Shown piece by piece: positions 1-7,869 of a stretch of 32,461 nt of DNA (its first letter is position 1; every line of letters starts with the position of its first letter). A model generated the notes under the pieces. That model searched no databases, was not told the origin of the DNA, and saw nothing but the letters and a program-made list of their open reading frames with translations. Source of the DNA: Pseudomonas sp. CM27 (GTDB lineage: Bacteria; Pseudomonadota; Gammaproteobacteria; Pseudomonadales; Pseudomonadaceae); contig NZ_JABMCN010000024.1 in NCBI RefSeq assembly GCF_013179515.1, forward strand, positions 1-32,461, written 5' to 3'. Made by a program: the position numbers and the translations under genes.

Positions 1-1752
1 CGGCAGTTCTCCATCACCATCGTCTCGGCCATGGGCCTGTCGGTGCTGGTTGCGCTTATCTTCACCCCCGCGCTGTGCGCCACCATGCTGACGCCGCTGA
101 AAAAGGGCGAGCACCATGTGGCCAAAGGCGGGTTCTTTGGCTGGTTCAACCGCAACTTCGACCGCAGCGTTACCGGCTACGAGCGCAGCGTGGGCACCAT
201 CCTGCGCAACAAGGTGCCGTTCCTGCTGGCCTATGCACTGATCGTTGTAGGCATGATCTGGCTGTTCGCCCGCATCCCTACCGCGTTCCTGCCGGAAGAA
301 GACCAGGGTGTACTGTTCGCACAGGTCCAGACCCCGGCCGGTTCCAGTGCCGAGCGCACCCAGGTGGTGGTCGACCAGATGCGTGAGTACCTGTTGAAGG
401 ACGAGGCCGATACCGTGTCGTCGGTGTTCACCGTCAACGGCTTCAACTTCGCCGGCCGTGGCCAGAGCTCGGGCATGGCGTTCATCATGCTCAAGCCGTG
501 GGGCGAGCGTTCGGCCGAGAACAGCGTGTTCAACCTGTCGACCCGCGCCCAGCAACACTTCTTCGGCTTCCGCGATGCCATGGTGTTCGCTTTCGCCCCG
601 CCGGCAGTACTCGAACTGGGTAACGCCACCGGCTTTGACGTGTTCCTGCAGGACCGCGCCGGCGTCGGCCATGCCAAGCTGATGGAAGCCCGCAACCAGT
701 TCCTGGCCAAGGCTGCGCAGAGCAAGGTCCTGATGGCGGTGCGCCCCAACGGCCTGAACGATGAGCCGCAATACCAGCTGACCATCGACGACGAACGTGC
801 CAGCGCCTTGGGCGTGACCATCGCCGACATCAACAACACTCTGTCGATCGCGCTCGGTGCCAGCTACGTCAACGACTTCATCGACCGTGGCCGGGTCAAG
901 AAGGTGTACATCCAGGGCGAACCGAATGCGCGGATGAGCCCGGAAGACCTGCAGAAGTGGTACGTGCGCAACGGCAAGGGCGAAATGGTGCCGTTCTCCT
1001 CGTTCGCCAAGGGCGAGTGGACCTACGGCTCGCCGAAGCTGTCGCGCTACAACGGCGTCGAGGCGGTCGAAGTGCTGGGTGCTCCGGCTCCGGGCTACAG
1101 TACGGGTGAAGCCATGGCCGAGGTAGAACGCATCGTCGGCGAACTGCCAACCGGCATCGGCTACTCCTGGACTGGTATGTCCTACGAGGAAAAACTCTCC
1201 GGTTCGCAGATGCCGGCGCTGTTCGCCCTGTCGATCCTGTTCGTGTTCCTCTGCCTGGCAGCGCTGTACGAAAGCTGGTCGATCCCGATCGCGGTCGTGC
1301 TGGTGGTGCCGTTGGGTATCATCGGTGCGCTGATCGCCACCAGCCTGCGCGGGCTGTCCAACGACGTGTACTTCCTGGTCGGCCTGTTGACCACCATCGG
1401 CCTGGCGGCGAAAAACGCCATTCTGATCGTCGAGTTCGCCAAGGAGCTGCACGAGCAAGGTCGCAGCCTGTATGACGCCACCATCGAGGCGTGCCGCATG
1501 CGTCTGCGCCCGATCATCATGACCTCGCTGGCGTTCATCCTCGGCGTGGTACCGTTGACTATCGCCAGTGGCGCCGGTGCCGGCAGCCAGCATGCCATCG
1601 GTACGGGCGTGATCGGCGGCATGATCAGTGCGACGGTGTTGGCAATCTTCTGGGTACCGCTATTCTTCGTCGCTGTGTCGTCGCTGTTCGGCAGCAAAAA
1701 GCCGGAAAAAGACGCCACCCCTGAAACTCCACGTTATGAGGCTGGGCAATGA
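1..1752 (+). CDS. ttgB: RND efflux pump inner-membrane transporter TtgB, 3' part (5' end outside window)
   Basis: This is the proton-driven pump subunit of a tripartite RND efflux system (AcrB/MexB family), which exports solvents, antibiotics and other toxic compounds from the inner membrane and periplasm. The frame is open from base 1, and the 583 residues seen fit the second half of a protein of about 1050 residues; the first ~467 residues, including the paired Asp of TM4, lie outside. Visible are a TM segment ending in [10 protein letters not shown], the large second periplasmic porter/docking loop, and the TM8-TM12 block. The block contains [13 protein letters not shown], whose Lys codon at 1411-1413 is the proton-relay Lys (about K940 in AcrB). 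The stop overlaps the ttgC start (ATGA), so the two are translationally coupled. The name rests on resemblance to TtgB and the TtgC-like partner; the homologous ArpB/MepB names apply to near-identical pumps. Confidence 0.93.
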   Translation, partial: RQFSITIVSAMGLSVLVALIFTPALCATMLTPLKKGEHHVAKGGFFGWFNRNFDRSVTGYERSVGTILRNKVPFLLAYALIVVGMIWLFARIPTAFLPEEDQGVLFAQVQTPAGSSAERTQVVVDQMREYLLKDEADTVSSVFTVNGFNFAGRGQSSGMAFIMLKPWGERSAENSVFNLSTRAQQHFFGFRDAMVFAFAPPAVLELGNATGFDVFLQDRAGVGHAKLMEARNQFLAKAAQSKVLMAVRPNGLNDEPQYQLTIDDERASALGVTIADINNTLSIALGASYVNDFIDRGRVKKVYIQGEPNARMSPEDLQKWYVRNGKGEMVPFSSFAKGEWTYGSPKLSRYNGVEAVEVLGAPAPGYSTGEAMAEVERIVGELPTGIGYSWTGMSYEEKLSGSQMPALFALSILFVFLCLAALYESWSIPIAVVLVVPLGIIGALIATSLRGLSNDVYFLVGLLTTIGLAAKNAILIVEFAKELHEQGRSLYDATIEACRMRLRPIIMTSLAFILGVVPLTIASGAGAGSQHAIGTGVIGGMISATVLAIFWVPLFFVAVSSLFGSKKPEKDATPETPRYEAGQ

Positions 1753-3203
1753 CCAAGTCTTTGTTGTCCCTGGCGGTAACCGCTTTCATTCTCGGCGGCT
1801 GCTCGCTGATCCCTGACTATCAGACCCCGGAATCGCCGGCGGCTGCGCAGTGGCCGCAAGGCCCTGCGTACTCGCCGACGCAGTCGGCGGACGTCGCCGC
1901 TGCCGAACAGGGCTGGCGGCAGTTCTTCCACGACCCGGCACTGCAGCAGCTGATCCAGACCTCGCTGGTGAACAACCGCGACCTGCGCGTCGCGGCCTTG
2001 AACATCGACGCCTACCGCGCGCAGTACCGTATCCAGCGTGCCGACTTGTTCCCGGCGGTTTCGGCCACCGGCAGCGGCAGCCGCCAGCGCGTGCCGGGGA
2101 ACATGTCGCAAACCGGTGAATCGGGCATCACCAGCCAGTACTCGGCCACCTTGGGCGTCAGCGCCTATGAGCTGGACCTGTTCGGCCGGGTGCGCAGCCT
2201 GTCCGAGCAAGCCCTGGAAACCTACCTGTCCAGTGAGCAGGCCCGTCGCTCCACGCAGATTGCCTTGGTGGCCAGCGTGGCCAACGCCTACTACACCTGG
2301 CAGGCCGACCAGGCGCTGTTCAAGCTGACCGAAGAAACGCTGAAGACTTACCAGGAAAGCTACAACCTGACCCGTCGCAGCAACGAAGTGGGCGTAGCGT
2401 CGGCGCTGGACCTCAGCCAGGCACGCACCGCCGTCGAAGGCGCCCGGGTCAAGTACTCGCAGTACCAGCGCCTTGTCGCCCAGGACGTCAACAGCCTGAC
2501 CGTGCTGCTGGGTACCGGCATTCCTGCCAACCTGGCCAAGCCGCTGGAGCTCAACGCCGACCAGCTGGCCAAGGTCCCGGCCGGCCTGCCGTCGGATATT
2601 CTCCAGCGTCGCCCGGACATCCAGGAAGCCGAGCACCTGCTGAAGGCTGCCAACGCCAACATCGGCGCCGCCCGCGCAGCGTTCTTCCCGAGCATCAGCC
2701 TGACGGCCAACGCCGGCAGCCTGAGCCCGGACATGGGTCACCTGTTCAGCGGTGGTCAAGGCACCTGGCTGTTCCAGCCGCAGATCAACCTGCCGATCTT
2801 CAACGCCGGCAGCCTGAAGGCCAGTCTGGAATACTCGAAGATCCAGAAGGACATCAACGTCGCCAAGTACGAAAAAACCATCCAGACCGCCTTCCAGGAA
2901 GTCTCCGATGGCCTGGCGGCGCGCAAGACCTTCGAAGAGCAGCTGCAGGCCCAGCGCGATCTGGTGCAAGCCAACCAGGACTACTACCGTCTGGCCGAAC
3001 GCCGCTACCGCATCGGGATCGACAGCAACCTGACTTTCCTCGATGCCCAGCGCAACCTGTTCAGCGCCCAGCAGGCCCTGATCGGCGACCGCCTTTCGCA
3101 GCTGACCAGCGAGGTCAACCTGTACAAGGCGTTGGGCGGTGGCTGGTATGAGCAGACCGGGCAGGCCAACCAGCAGGCATCGGTGGAAGTACCGAAGAGC
3201 TGA
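1749..3203 (+). CDS. ttgC: Outer-membrane efflux channel lipoprotein TtgC (OprM/TolC type)
   Basis: This is the outer-membrane channel of the TtgABC RND pump. The 484-residue length is typical of TtgC/OprM proteins. The N-terminus is a lipoprotein signal with lipobox LGGC and the acylated Cys at residue 18. Two tandem OEP (outer membrane efflux protein) repeats follow, with the characteristic ELDLFGRVR strand/helix segment and the second-repeat DLLxRRPDI-like motif (here [16 protein letters not shown]). The start codon overlaps the ttgB stop by 4 bases, and AGG about 8 bases upstream can serve as ribosome-binding site. A strong terminator follows, so this is the last gene of the operon. The channel acts with TtgB and a periplasmic adaptor (TtgA) encoded upstream of the window. 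Confidence 0.95.
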   Translation: MTKSLLSLAVTAFILGGCSLIPDYQTPESPAAAQWPQGPAYSPTQSADVAAAEQGWRQFFHDPALQQLIQTSLVNNRDLRVAALNIDAYRAQYRIQRADLFPAVSATGSGSRQRVPGNMSQTGESGITSQYSATLGVSAYELDLFGRVRSLSEQALETYLSSEQARRSTQIALVASVANAYYTWQADQALFKLTEETLKTYQESYNLTRRSNEVGVASALDLSQARTAVEGARVKYSQYQRLVAQDVNSLTVLLGTGIPANLAKPLELNADQLAKVPAGLPSDILQRRPDIQEAEHLLKAANANIGAARAAFFPSISLTANAGSLSPDMGHLFSGGQGTWLFQPQINLPIFNAGSLKASLEYSKIQKDINVAKYEKTIQTAFQEVSDGLAARKTFEEQLQAQRDLVQANQDYYRLAERRYRIGIDSNLTFLDAQRNLFSAQQALIGDRLSQLTSEVNLYKALGGGWYEQTGQANQQASVEVPKS

Positions 3204-3221
3204 TAGGCCTTGGTTTAGCAG

Positions 3222-3249
3222 AAAGCCCACCCTTGATGGTGGGCTTTTT
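3222..3249 (+). terminator. Rho-independent terminator of ttg operon
   Basis: A 10-bp perfect stem (AAAGCCCACC / GGTGGGCTTT) with a 6-base loop is followed by a run of T. It starts 18 bases after the ttgC stop. Confidence 0.92.
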
Positions 3250-3268
3250 GTTTTGTGTTACCTGCACC

Positions 3269-3362
3269 GGCCCTATCGCCGGCAAGCCAGCTCCCACAAG
3301 GACCACGTAGAACCTGATGAATGTGGGGGCCCTGTGGGAGCTGGCTTGCCGGCGATAGGGCC
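3269..3362. repeat. REP-type inverted repeat pair
   Basis: Two 30-bp perfectly complementary arms (3269-3298 and 3333-3362) are separated by 34 bases. The arms contain the CAGCTCCCACA / TGTGGGAGCTG core typical of Pseudomonas REP elements. The pair lies directly after the ttgC terminator. Confidence 0.85.
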
Positions 3363-3397
3363 AGTACAGACAAACTATTAACCACCTGGAACATTCC

Positions 3398-3412
3398 GTT
3401 CGATTATCGCCC
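3398..3412 (+). promoter_or_regulatory. Candidate PcaR box upstream of porin
   Basis: GTTCGATTATCGCCC matches 13 of 15 positions of GTTCGATAATCGCAC, the 15-mer present exactly in front of pcaR in this window. It lies 151 bases upstream of the porin start, in the same orientation relative to its gene as the boxes before pcaF, pcaK and pcaR. The remaining leader (3413-3541) holds a small hairpin (CTGCAGG 3505-3511 / CCTGCAG 3518-3524) and no other gene. PcaR control is inferred. Confidence 0.5.
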
Positions 3413-3541
3413 TCTACCGTTTGCGGCGAATTGCCTCACCCCCGCCCTACCCCGCACCATCCCCTCACGCAACGTTGCCCAGGTTCATCAATAAAGCCCC
3501 GCCCCTGCAGGCCGCATCCTGCAGCGCACCGGCTCACCCAT

Positions 3542-3549
3542 AAAAACAA
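3542..3549 (+). promoter_or_regulatory. CA (AAnAAnAA) motif near porin start, candidate Hfq/Crc target
   Basis: AAAAACAA fits the AAnAAnAA catabolite-activity motif bound by Hfq with Crc in pseudomonads. It ends 14 bases before the porin ATG, overlapping the region where the ribosome-binding site would be; the local Shine-Dalgarno is weak. Function is inferred from position. Confidence 0.4.
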
Positions 3550-3563
3550 GAGATCCACGACAG

Positions 3564-4817
3564 ATGAGCATTTCGCAACCCGCACGCCAGCTGCTGCCCG
3601 GCCTGTTGGCCATGTCCTGCGCGTTCCCGCTGTGCGCCGCCGAAGGCGGTTTCATGGAGGATGCCAAGGCCACTCTCAACCTGCGCAACTTCTACATCAA
3701 CCGTAACTTCGTCGACCCGGCCAACGCCCAAGGCAAGGCCGAGGAATGGACCCAGAGCTTCATCCTCGACGCCCGCTCCGGCTTCACCCAGGGTACTGTC
3801 GGTTTCGGCGTGGACGTTCTGGGCCTGTATTCGGTCAAGCTCGATGGCGGCAGAGGCACCACCAACACTCACCTGCTGCCGGTGCATGACGATGGGCGGC
3901 CGGCCGACGACTTCGGCCGCCTGGGCGTGGCGCTAAAAGCCAAGCTCTCGGAAACCGAGCTGAAAGTGGGCGAATGGATGCCGGTACTGCCGATCCTGCG
4001 CTCGGACGATGGCCGTTCGCTGCCGCAGACCTTCCGCGGCGGCCAGCTGACCTCGAAGGAAATCGCCGGCCTGACCCTGTACGCCGGCCAGTTCCGCGGC
4101 AACAGCCCGCGCAACGACGCGAGCATGGAGGACATGTCGCTAAACGGCCGGGCGGCGTTCACCTCCGACCGCTTCAACTTCGGGGGCGGCGAGTACACCT
4201 TCAATGACAAACGCACCATGGTCGGCCTGTGGAATGCCCAGCTCAAGGACATCTACCGCCAGCAGTACCTCAACCTGGTACACAGCCAGCCCCTGGGTGA
4301 CTGGACCCTGGGCGCCAACCTGGGCTACTTCATCGGCAAGGAAGACGGCGCCGAACGCGCCGGCAAGCTGGACAACCGCACCGCCTCGGCGATGCTCTCG
4401 GCACGCTACCAGGGCCACACGTTCTATGTCGGCCTGCAGAAGGTCAGCGGCGACGACGCCTGGATGCGGGTCAACGGCACCAGCGGCGGCACCCTGGCCA
4501 ACGACAGCTACAACTCCAGCTTCGACAACGCCAAGGAGCGTTCCTGGCAAGTACGCCATGACTTCAACTTTGCCACCGTCGGCGTGCCGGGCCTGACCTT
4601 GATGAACCGCTACATCAAGGGTGACAACGTTACCGCCGGCGCTGTGGACGATGGCAAGGAATGGGCGCGGGAGACCGAGCTGGCCTATGTGGTGCAGTCG
4701 GGCAGCTTCAAGGACCTGTCGGTGAAGTGGCGCAACTCCACCATGCGCCGGGACTTCAGCACCAATGCGTTCGATGAGAACCGCCTGATTGTGAGCTACC
4801 CGCTGAATCTGCTTTGA
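3564..4817 (+). CDS. OprD-family outer-membrane porin (OccK/BenF-like)
   Basis: This is a 417-residue substrate-specific porin of the OprD family, which forms an 18-strand monomeric barrel for uptake of small anions. A signal peptide covers roughly residues 1-26 (hydrophobic core LLPGLLAMSCAF, cleavage near PLCAA). The mature protein opens with the typical FMEDAKATLNLRNFYINR strand. It has the constriction-loop region LPILRSDDGRSLPQTFRGGQL and ends in the aromatic/hydrophobic barrel terminus VSYPLNLL. OccK-type members carry monocarboxylic and aromatic acids such as benzoate or vanillate; the exact substrate cannot be read here. Location near the pca cluster, a PcaR-box-like site and a CA motif suggest uptake of 4-hydroxybenzoate or protocatechuate. 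A hairpin follows the stop. Confidence 0.88.
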   Translation: MSISQPARQLLPGLLAMSCAFPLCAAEGGFMEDAKATLNLRNFYINRNFVDPANAQGKAEEWTQSFILDARSGFTQGTVGFGVDVLGLYSVKLDGGRGTTNTHLLPVHDDGRPADDFGRLGVALKAKLSETELKVGEWMPVLPILRSDDGRSLPQTFRGGQLTSKEIAGLTLYAGQFRGNSPRNDASMEDMSLNGRAAFTSDRFNFGGGEYTFNDKRTMVGLWNAQLKDIYRQQYLNLVHSQPLGDWTLGANLGYFIGKEDGAERAGKLDNRTASAMLSARYQGHTFYVGLQKVSGDDAWMRVNGTSGGTLANDSYNSSFDNAKERSWQVRHDFNFATVGVPGLTLMNRYIKGDNVTAGAVDDGKEWARETELAYVVQSGSFKDLSVKWRNSTMRRDFSTNAFDENRLIVSYPLNLL

Positions 4818-4824
4818 AGCTGAT

Positions 4825-4854
4825 GGCCTTTGGCGGGCTTGCCCGCGAAAGGCC
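4825..4854 (+). terminator. Stem-loop after porin gene (REP-like, possible terminator)
   Basis: GGCCTTT / AAAGGCC and GCGGGC / GCCCGC form a near-perfect stem with TT loop and one mismatched pair. It starts 7 bases after the porin stop. No T-run follows, so it may be a REP-like mRNA-protecting hairpin rather than a true terminator. Confidence 0.5.
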
Positions 4855-4897
4855 AATCGCCCAATAAATAACCAATGGATATAACCAAATCAATAAA

Positions 4898-4910
4898 CCG
4901 TCTTTGACGG
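4898..4910. promoter_or_regulatory. Inverted repeat upstream of LysR-type gene
   Basis: CCGTC-TTT-GACGG is a perfect 5-bp-arm repeat in an AT-rich stretch (4855-4940), 53 bases before the LysR-type gene. It is a candidate operator, possibly for autoregulation. No established site is recognised. Confidence 0.3.
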
Positions 4911-4963
4911 AATATAAAGTAATCGCTTGAATAGGCCCCTGATCCCCGCCCCAGAGCCGTGAC

Positions 4964-5887
4964 ATGGACCTCCGCCAGCTGCGCTACTTCATCGCCCTCA
5001 CCGACTACCGCAGTTTCGTCCGTGCCGCCGAGGCCATGGGCATCACCCAACCGGCCTTCAGCCGCGCCATCCAGAACCTTGAACACAGCTTCGGCTGCCC
5101 GCTGGTCGACCGCGCCAGCAAAGCCCTGCCGCCCACGCCCGAAGGCCTGGTGGTACTGCAGCATGCCCGTCGCCTGGTACAAGGCGCGGCGCAACTGAGC
5201 AACGACGTGCTGCAAATGACCAAGCTCGACGCCGGCGAACTGCACTTCGGCAGCGGCCCGGCGCTGGCCGTGCGCCTGGTGCCCGAGGCTTTGCACCTCT
5301 TCATCGAGCGCCACCCGGGCATCCGCACCGCGCTGCTGGTGGACAATGCAGAACGCCTTGGCCAGGCCCTGCGCCGTGAACAGATCGAGTTTTTCGTCGA
5401 CGATATCCGCCTCTTCGAAGCCGACCCCAACTTCCACACCGAGCCGCTGTCACCCCGCCCGGGCCTGTTCTTCTGCCGCCCGGGGCACCCGTTGCTGAGC
5501 AAGGACAGCCTGTCGACCAACGACCTTTTTCGCTACCCGCTGGCCAGCGCCCTGCTCGCCCCGGGGGTTCGCAAGCGCCTGGCCAACCTGAGCGGGCGCA
5601 GCGACTTCGCCCCGCACTTGCAGACCGAACACCTGGCCATCCTGCGCAGTGTGGTGCAAGCAAGCGACGCCATTGGCACGGCCAGCGAGGAAGCGGTCGC
5701 CGAAGACCTCGCCAGCGGTAAGCTGGTGCGCCTGCACTGGCGCAACCTGCCACCGGCGCTGGAGGTGCTGAGCGTGCGCTGTGGGGTGGTCAGCCGCAGC
5801 GGCTACCGGCTGTCGCCGGCGGCACGGGCAATGATCGAGACCCTGGTGGGGCTGGATGCGCCAATGCAGGCTGCCGCCATTCGCTGA
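4964..5887 (+). CDS. LysR-type transcriptional regulator
   Basis: A 307-residue LysR-family regulator. The N-terminal winged helix-turn-helix occupies about residues 1-60 (MDLRQLRYFIALTD, FVRAAEAMGITQPAFSRAIQ, PTPEG), with the linker helix to ~88 and a periplasmic-binding-protein-like effector domain from ~92 to the end. It is transcribed away from the pca cluster and toward the DUF962 gene, with an AT-rich upstream region of about 110 bases. The Shine-Dalgarno is weak. It is not PcaQ by context: P. putida pca genes are controlled by the IclR-type PcaR, which is present here. Effector and targets are unknown; the neighbouring porin or its own promoter are possible targets. Confidence 0.9.
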   Translation: MDLRQLRYFIALTDYRSFVRAAEAMGITQPAFSRAIQNLEHSFGCPLVDRASKALPPTPEGLVVLQHARRLVQGAAQLSNDVLQMTKLDAGELHFGSGPALAVRLVPEALHLFIERHPGIRTALLVDNAERLGQALRREQIEFFVDDIRLFEADPNFHTEPLSPRPGLFFCRPGHPLLSKDSLSTNDLFRYPLASALLAPGVRKRLANLSGRSDFAPHLQTEHLAILRSVVQASDAIGTASEEAVAEDLASGKLVRLHWRNLPPALEVLSVRCGVVSRSGYRLSPAARAMIETLVGLDAPMQAAAIR

Positions 5888-5962
5888 GCTGATGATGGTG
5901 GTGGCTGCGGGCTATCCTGATCACTATTCAGGCAACGCAAAGCCGAAGCGGGAGGCACAGCC

Positions 5963-6475
5963 ATGAAAACCCTCGTCGACCACCTGAGCCAATACGCCAG
6001 TTACCACCGCGACCCACGCAACATCGCCACCCATTTCATCGGCATCCCGATGATCGTGCTGGCGGTCACCATCCTGCTATCGCGCCCAGGCTGGGCGGTT
6101 GGCGGCATGTGGCTATCCCCTGCGTTGCTGGCAGCTGCAGCGTCGGTGTGGTTCTACCTGCGCCTGGACCTGCGTTTCGGCTTGGTGATGGGCTTGTTGC
6201 TGGGCTTGTGCCTGTGGCTCGGCCAGGTGCTGGCCGTGCAGGCGACGGCGCTGTGGCTAAGCGCCGGGGTGGGGGCGTTCGTGGTGGGCTGGATCATCCA
6301 GTTCGTCGGCCATTACTACGAAGGCCGCAAACCGGCCTTTGTCGACGATGTCAGCGGCTTGATCATCGGGCCGCTGTTCGTGGTCGCCGAAGCGGCGTTC
6401 ATGCTGGGCTTGTGCCCGACCCTGAAACAGGCCGTGGAAAGCAGCGCAGGGCCGGTGGGCGTGCGCTCTCTGTAA
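5963..6475 (+). CDS. Mpo1-like (DUF962) small membrane protein
   Basis: A 170-residue polytopic membrane protein of the Mpo1/YGL010w (DUF962) family. Family hallmarks are visible: YxxxHRDPRNIATHFIGIP near residues 13-29, and FVGHYYEGRKPAFVDD followed by GPLFVVAE in the C-terminal half. Conserved His (HR, TH, GHYYE) could ligate iron, and four to five hydrophobic helices are apparent. The yeast member Mpo1 is an Fe(II)-dependent dioxygenase acting in alpha-oxidation of 2-hydroxy fatty acids; bacterial function is not established. A good ribosome-binding site (GGGAGG) lies 8 bases before the ATG. It stands alone between the LysR gene and a REP pair, convergent with pcaC. Confidence 0.85.
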   Translation: MKTLVDHLSQYASYHRDPRNIATHFIGIPMIVLAVTILLSRPGWAVGGMWLSPALLAAAASVWFYLRLDLRFGLVMGLLLGLCLWLGQVLAVQATALWLSAGVGAFVVGWIIQFVGHYYEGRKPAFVDDVSGLIIGPLFVVAEAAFMLGLCPTLKQAVESSAGPVGVRSL

Positions 6476-6539
6476 ATGCATACGCGGTCACTGTGGGAAC
6501 AACTGTCTTGCGCAAAATTTAAAAAGCGTGCGTGATCCC

Positions 6540-6659
6540 TGTGGGAGCGGGTTCATCGAGGCGTCGAACCGCCGCGAAGAGGCCGGACCTGCGGGCCACT
6601 ATCCTTGGGCATTCACCGTTGTCGCCTCCACCGCATTCGCGGGTGAACCCGCTCCCACA
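6540..6659. repeat. REP-type inverted repeat pair between DUF962 gene and pcaC
   Basis: Arms of 16 bp (6540-6555 and 6644-6659, TGTGGGAGCGGGTTCA and complement) are perfect. The left unit continues with TCATCGAGGCGTCGAAC, which is also found in the REP hairpin at the right end of the window. The pair lies between the convergent DUF962 and pcaC genes. Confidence 0.8.
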
Positions 6660-6663
6660 CCGA

Positions 6664-7056
6664 TCAGCTACGTGACTCTACGCCCAGCTCATCCCATACC
6701 GACTCGGCCATGTGGAAGGTGGCATTGGCCGCCGGAATGCCGCAGTAGATCGCGCTCTGCATCAGCACTTCCTTGATCTCGTCGCGGGTGACGCCGTTGT
6801 TGGCCGCCGCGCGCAGGTGCAGCTTCAGCTCATCGTTGCGGTTCATGCCGATCAGCATGGCGATGGTGATCAGGCTGCGGGTATGCCGTGGCAGGCCCGG
6901 GCGGGTCCAGATATCACCCCAGGCGTGGCGGGTGATCATTTCCTGGAACTCGCCGTTGAAGTCGTTGAGCTTTTCCAGGCTGCGGTCGACGTGGGCATCG
7001 CCCAGCACCGCACGGCGCACTTGCATGCCCGCTTCGTAACGTTGTTTCTCGTCCAT
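6664..7056 (-). CDS. pcaC: 4-carboxymuconolactone decarboxylase PcaC
   Basis: Decarboxylates gamma-carboxymuconolactone to beta-ketoadipate enol-lactone in the protocatechuate branch. The 130-residue length is the family's usual length for the stand-alone enzyme (some bacteria fuse it to PcaD as PcaL). CMD-domain features: GDIWTRPGLPRHTRSLITIAML (residues 47-68), NDELKLHLRAA around His80, and SAIYCGIPAANATFHM with Cys105. The ATG at 7056 is chosen because it begins the conserved MDEKQRYEAGMQVRR and sits 10 bases after the pcaD stop with a GAGGG ribosome-binding site; a longer reading into pcaD has no family resemblance. It is the last gene of pcaTBDC. Confidence 0.96.
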   Translation of the reverse strand: MDEKQRYEAGMQVRRAVLGDAHVDRSLEKLNDFNGEFQEMITRHAWGDIWTRPGLPRHTRSLITIAMLIGMNRNDELKLHLRAAANNGVTRDEIKEVLMQSAIYCGIPAANATFHMAESVWDELGVESRS

Positions 7057-7066
7057 GGCGGTGCCC

Positions 7067-7858
7067 TCAGTGAGCCAGCAGGAAGTCAAGGACGCGGCGG
7101 CTGAACGCCTCGCCGATCTCGACGTTGGACAAGTGCGCTGCCGGGAAGTCGACATACTCCGCACCGTTGATACCGGCCTGCATGAAGCGGCCATGCTCGG
7201 GGGTGGTAACCACGTCTTCGGTGCCGGCAACGATCAGCGCCGGCACCTGGATGCGGCCCAGTTGCTCGCGGTAATCGGCATCGCGCACTGCCGCGCAGTT
7301 GCCGGCGTAGCCTTGCGGGCTGGTTTGCGCCAGCATCTGGCAGATGCGCTGGGCCTGCTCGGGCTGGGCCTGGGCAAAGCCCGGGGTGAACCAGCGGGCG
7401 ATCGAGGCATCGCGCAGCTCGACCATGGCCTGCTGGCCGCCCTTGAGCACGGTGTCGATACGGGTATTCCACACCTCGTCATTGCCGATTTTGGCGGCGG
7501 TGTTGCACAGGGTCAGGCTGTGCAGGCGCTCGCCAGCATTGATCCCCAGCCACTGGCCGATCAGGCCGCCCATCGACAGGCCGACAAAGTGCGCCTTGGC
7601 GATGTCCAGGCCATCGAGCAAGGCCAGCACGTCGCGGCCCAGCTGTTCGATGCTGTAGGCCCCTTCTGTGACCAGCGAGGCGCCATGACCACGGGTGTCG
7701 TAGCGCAGCACCCGGAAGTGCTGGCTCCACAGCGGAATTTGGGTGTCCCACATACCCAGGTCAGTGCCGAGCGAGTTGGACAGGACCAGCACCGGGGCGT
7801 TCTCCGGGCCATCAATCTGGTAGTTCAAAACGCCATCGGCCAGTTGCAAGTGCGCCAC
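7067..7858 (-). CDS. pcaD: 3-oxoadipate enol-lactonase PcaD
   Basis: A 263-residue alpha/beta hydrolase that opens beta-ketoadipate enol-lactone to beta-ketoadipate. The nucleophile elbow GLSMGG places Ser95 as nucleophile. The acid is Asp215 (AGTEDVVTTP) and the base His242 (FPAAHLSNVE). Oxyanion-hole and strand motifs (LVLSNSLGTDLGMWD, YDTRGHGAS) are intact. The gene begins 11 bases after the pcaB stop and ends 10 bases before pcaC, so the three are co-transcribed. Confidence 0.97.
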   Translation of the reverse strand: MAHLQLADGVLNYQIDGPENAPVLVLSNSLGTDLGMWDTQIPLWSQHFRVLRYDTRGHGASLVTEGAYSIEQLGRDVLALLDGLDIAKAHFVGLSMGGLIGQWLGINAGERLHSLTLCNTAAKIGNDEVWNTRIDTVLKGGQQAMVELRDASIARWFTPGFAQAQPEQAQRICQMLAQTSPQGYAGNCAAVRDADYREQLGRIQVPALIVAGTEDVVTTPEHGRFMQAGINGAEYVDFPAAHLSNVEIGEAFSRRVLDFLLAH

Positions 7859-7869
7859 AGCGGTCTCCT

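Noticed and set aside
1734-3230. Long open frame (about 498 codons) antisense to ttgC
   Set aside because: High-GC codon use on the real strand suppresses stops on the other. It covers exactly the ttgC gene and its composition is unlike a natural protein.
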